Source: Methylotenera sp. (lineage in GTDB: Bacteria; Pseudomonadota; Gammaproteobacteria; Burkholderiales; Methylophilaceae). Taken from it: 44,408 bases of DNA. The stretch's first letter is position 1; each line of letters opens with the position of its first letter. Below the pieces are notes generated by a model, which saw only the letters and a list, made by a program, of their open reading frames with translations, did no database searches and was not told where the DNA came from. Position numbers and translations under genes: made by a program. Below, one piece after another: positions 42,761-44,408 of this stretch. Where the stretch lies: positions 1-44,408 of the forward strand of contig JALRGX010000055.1 in the NCBI GenBank assembly GCA_023259635.1, written 5' to 3'.

Positions 42761-42970
42761 CTATTCGGTTCTTGTAATCAGATCCAGCACTTTATCGAAG
42801 TCTGTAGAGTCCTGTTTCAGGTTATCTTCAATGCTCCATTCAGTCACCTCGCAATACCGATACATCTGATCCAGTTTACTGCGCGCATTTTCAAAATCAA
42901 TGCCGGCAATCACCAGCTTATCAATCACAATATTATTGCGCGTGACAATCTTGAATTTGTATTTATTCAT
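42761..42970 (-). CDS. Small hypothetical protein
   Basis: A protein of about 69 residues (MNKYKFKIVTRN...), of mixed charge with no signal peptide, membrane segment or cysteine pair. I do not recognise a named family. The sequence looks like a small alpha/beta domain: strand KFKIVTR, strand KLVIAGID, then helix ENARSKLDQMYRY, then strand and an acidic helix. Upstream in-frame ATGs at 42979 and 42982 would add three or four residues. Convergent with the ParA-type gene (20-nt gap). The composition appears coding, but expression is not shown. Confidence 0.65.
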   Translation of the reverse strand: MNKYKFKIVTRNNIVIDKLVIAGIDFENARSKLDQMYRYCEVTEWSIEDNLKQDSTDFDKVLDLITRTE

Positions 42971-43171
42971 AGTATTCATCAATATGCTTCACTTTAAATA
43001 ATAAAAAGGTTAAGGGCGGTAAGCGTGAGACCCCTAAAGTTAGGTGCCGTTGTTTTTTTGCAACAAGTGGTAAAAATAATACAAAACCAAATGCAATTTT
43101 ATTATTTAATCAGTAGAATTGAAACAAATGAAATAATTTTTCATTAAATTCAATTTATTAAGGTGGAAAAT

Positions 43172-43888
43172 ATGAACAAGATATTAATGGTGGCAATGTT
43201 GGCCGCAGCATTCGCAGCGCCGAATGCATATGCTGGGAAAATGAATGAATCTGGCTTTAATCTTGGTGTTAATGCGGGATGGTTACATGGTAAATCTACC
43301 CAAAAGGTTACTGACTGGGAAGGCGATAGTGATTATGACGGTCTGAAAGTGCGTGAAAGTGATAACGCCGGCCTGATTGGCATTCAATTGGGTTATAGAC
43401 ATGTAAAAAATGACTTCATGATTGGTGTTGAGGGTGATTACCAGTTTACGAATATAAAAAATAATAATACTGGCGCCCCATACTACCCAGGTGTTCCTTT
43501 TTATGATTCCGAATATGCTTCAGCAAATATAGGTGAAGATGTCGATAGATTCGCAACACTGCGACTTAAGGCAGGCTATGTGGTTAATCCAGAAACGATG
43601 GTATATGTGACTGGTGGCTATGCATACACCAAAGGAGATGTAAAATTGTATGATGGCGATGGTAATGTAGGTCACTCTGGTAAAGATAAGGTCGGTGCGG
43701 ATGGTTGGACTGCTGGATTCGGTGTTGAGAGGTCAATAACTGACAACATCTCAATCAAAGGTGAATACTTGTATTTAAGAACCCATGCAAATGCTCACAC
43801 CTATAATCCTGATGAAGATGAAGACTATTACGCCAAGAATACCTTCAAAGCAAATCTTCTTAGAGTTGGCGTGAATTACAATTTCTAA
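43172..43888 (+). CDS. Outer-membrane beta-barrel protein
   Basis: A 238-residue exported protein with a signal peptide (about residues 1-19, ending in NAYA-GK). The rest is built of alternating amphipathic strands and polar loops: FNLGVNAGW, GLIGIQLGYRH, FMIGVEGDYQF, FATLRLKAGYV, TMVYVTGGYAY, WTAGFGVERSI, SIKGEYLYLR and the final LLRVGVNYNF with a C-terminal Phe, which is the signal for outer-membrane insertion. This fits the OmpA-like/OMP_b-brl eight-stranded family. Function is unknown; such proteins serve as adhesins or porin-like surface proteins. The ATG at 43172 has an AAGG box; a GTG three codons upstream overlaps it and is less likely. A strong terminator follows. Confidence 0.88.
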   Translation: MNKILMVAMLAAAFAAPNAYAGKMNESGFNLGVNAGWLHGKSTQKVTDWEGDSDYDGLKVRESDNAGLIGIQLGYRHVKNDFMIGVEGDYQFTNIKNNNTGAPYYPGVPFYDSEYASANIGEDVDRFATLRLKAGYVVNPETMVYVTGGYAYTKGDVKLYDGDGNVGHSGKDKVGADGWTAGFGVERSITDNISIKGEYLYLRTHANAHTYNPDEDEDYYAKNTFKANLLRVGVNYNF

Positions 43889-43907
43889 TATTTGTTTAAG
43901 TATCAAG

Positions 43908-43951
43908 CGGCAATAAAAAAGCCTGACATAAGTCAGGCTTTTTTATTGCCG
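43908..43951 (+). terminator. Strong intrinsic terminator after the outer-membrane protein gene
   Basis: CGGCAATAAAAAAGCCTGAC pairs over 20 bp with its exact complement around an ATAA loop. A6 and T6 tracts flank the GC-rich core, so it is symmetric. It begins 20 nt after the stop codon. Confidence 0.95.
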
Positions 43952-44034
43952 ATGGGAGTGGTGGATTTAAGTGATCGCTAAGGCTGGGAGCGTATATTTC
44001 TTACTAATATCTTATCCCATAGAGCTATCCTTAA

Positions 44035-44089
44035 ATGATAAATATGATAAATATCACATTTATGATAAAATTCAAGATAGATTTATCAT
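44035..44089. repeat. Iterated ATGATAAA motif upstream of the exported-protein gene
   Basis: ATGATAAA occurs at 44035-44042, 44044-44051 and 44062-44069, with starts spaced 9 and 18 nt, and its reverse complement TTTATCAT is at 44082-44089. The array ends 33 nt before the next start codon, where a promoter would lie. It looks like a regulator-binding array, although A/T-rich DNA can produce such motifs by chance. Confidence 0.5.
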
Positions 44090-44121
44090 AGATTCTAATT
44101 TCATTTTTTTGGGGGTTGGCA

Positions 44122-44408
44122 ATGAAAAGAAAAAGTTTAAGTATCGCTGTGCAGATGGCCTTGGCGTCATTTGTTGCTGTGAATGCGAGCAGCGCATTTG
44201 CAGATTATGCGGTTGGTGTAGATGCAAGCAGTGATGCTGCTGTTTATGCGGGCTCTGGTAGTGCGCAGGCGGCCTCGGCTGCGGCAACAGATTATGAGTC
44301 TGATACTACGGGTTGGCCAGGAGTAGGGAGCCCAGCAAGTGTGTCCCCATTGGCAACTACTTCTGCAACTGTTGACCCTAGTATGGGTGCTACGGCTAAT
44401 GAAACTTC
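44122..44408 (+). CDS. Exported Ala/Ser/Thr-rich protein, N-terminal part
   Basis: The gene runs off the window edge and is open to the last base. The first 95 residues begin with a clear signal peptide (KRKSLSIAVQMALASFVAV..., cleavage near SAFA-DY), followed by a low-complexity region rich in Ala, Ser, Thr, Gly and Asp (for example GSGSAQAASAAATDYESD). Such composition is typical of secreted or surface-attached proteins. The family cannot be named from the fragment. Start: ATG 44122 preceded by GGGGG about seven nucleotides upstream, a strong ribosome binding site. An overlapping longer frame at 43971-44234 is not supported. Confidence 0.75.
   Translation, partial: MKRKSLSIAVQMALASFVAVNASSAFADYAVGVDASSDAAVYAGSGSAQAASAAATDYESDTTGWPGVGSPASVSPLATTSATVDPSMGATANET

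Noticed and set aside
43971-44234. 87-residue plus-strand frame upstream of and overlapping the exported-protein gene
   Set aside because: It runs through the ATGATAAA array and then overlaps, in another frame, a gene with a strong ribosome binding site and a clear signal peptide. Its translation (e.g. DKYDKYHIYDK) reflects the repeats.
1-44408. tRNA, rRNA or CRISPR
   Set aside because: Read through all intergenic regions. No cloverleaf-like run ending in CCA, rRNA-like block or regularly spaced direct-repeat array was recognised. A tRNA covariance scan would be decisive.

Overview
The window looks like chromosomal DNA from a betaproteobacterium, most likely a methylotroph of the Methylophilaceae (Methylotenera/Methylophilus type). 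This rests on gene order and protein style: engB next to cytochrome c4-resB-ccsB, perM-hda divergent from purM, lptF/lptG divergent from pepA-holC, the sigma-DUF3619-DUF3106-RDD cluster, and moderate GC content. No search was run. All names come from motifs and gene order recognised by eye.

Positions 1-10.6 kb: the end of ahpC and complete ahpF (peroxide detoxification), a small DUF2892 membrane protein, an FAD dehydrogenase, hda and perM on the minus strand, then purM, a DUF3108 protein, rsmB and a dicarboxylate-type symporter on the plus strand. Positions 10.6-20.2 kb: an RND efflux permease with its adaptor, ampD, a Ca2+/Na+ exchanger-type protein, and a PilS/PilR-type two-component pair preceded by a small metal-binding-like membrane protein. 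Positions 20.2-22.2 kb: an ECF-type sigma factor followed by a single-pass membrane protein (DUF3619), an exported helical protein (DUF3106) and an RDD membrane protein. This reads as a compact and poorly characterised envelope-sensing operon. Positions 22.2-29.3 kb: LptG/LptF (LPS export), PepA, HolC with a long coiled-coil companion, a stand-alone GcvH and a PbpG-type endopeptidase. Positions 29.3-40.8 kb: topA, ttcA, a pteridine-reductase-like SDR, a MidA-family methyltransferase, trmB, engB, cytochrome c4, and the System II cytochrome c maturation pair resB-ccsB.

From 40.8 kb to the end the character changes. A heavily decayed IS3-family transposase fills most of a 1.2-kb gene-free stretch. 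It is followed by an orphan ParA-type ATPase whose ribosome binding site is buried in a hairpin, a small hypothetical gene on the opposite strand, an 8-stranded-barrel-type outer membrane protein, and the start of an exported Ala/Ser/Thr-rich protein cut off by the window edge. This is the accessory part of the window.

Several intergenic regions hold strong perfect inverted repeats. Some are clear intrinsic terminators. Others lack a U-tract and are unexplained, notably a 19-bp-arm dyad between perM and purM, hairpins after the DUF3108 gene and after ttcA, and a 9-9-9 dyad upstream of cytochrome c4. No tRNA, rRNA, CRISPR array or intact mobile element was seen.
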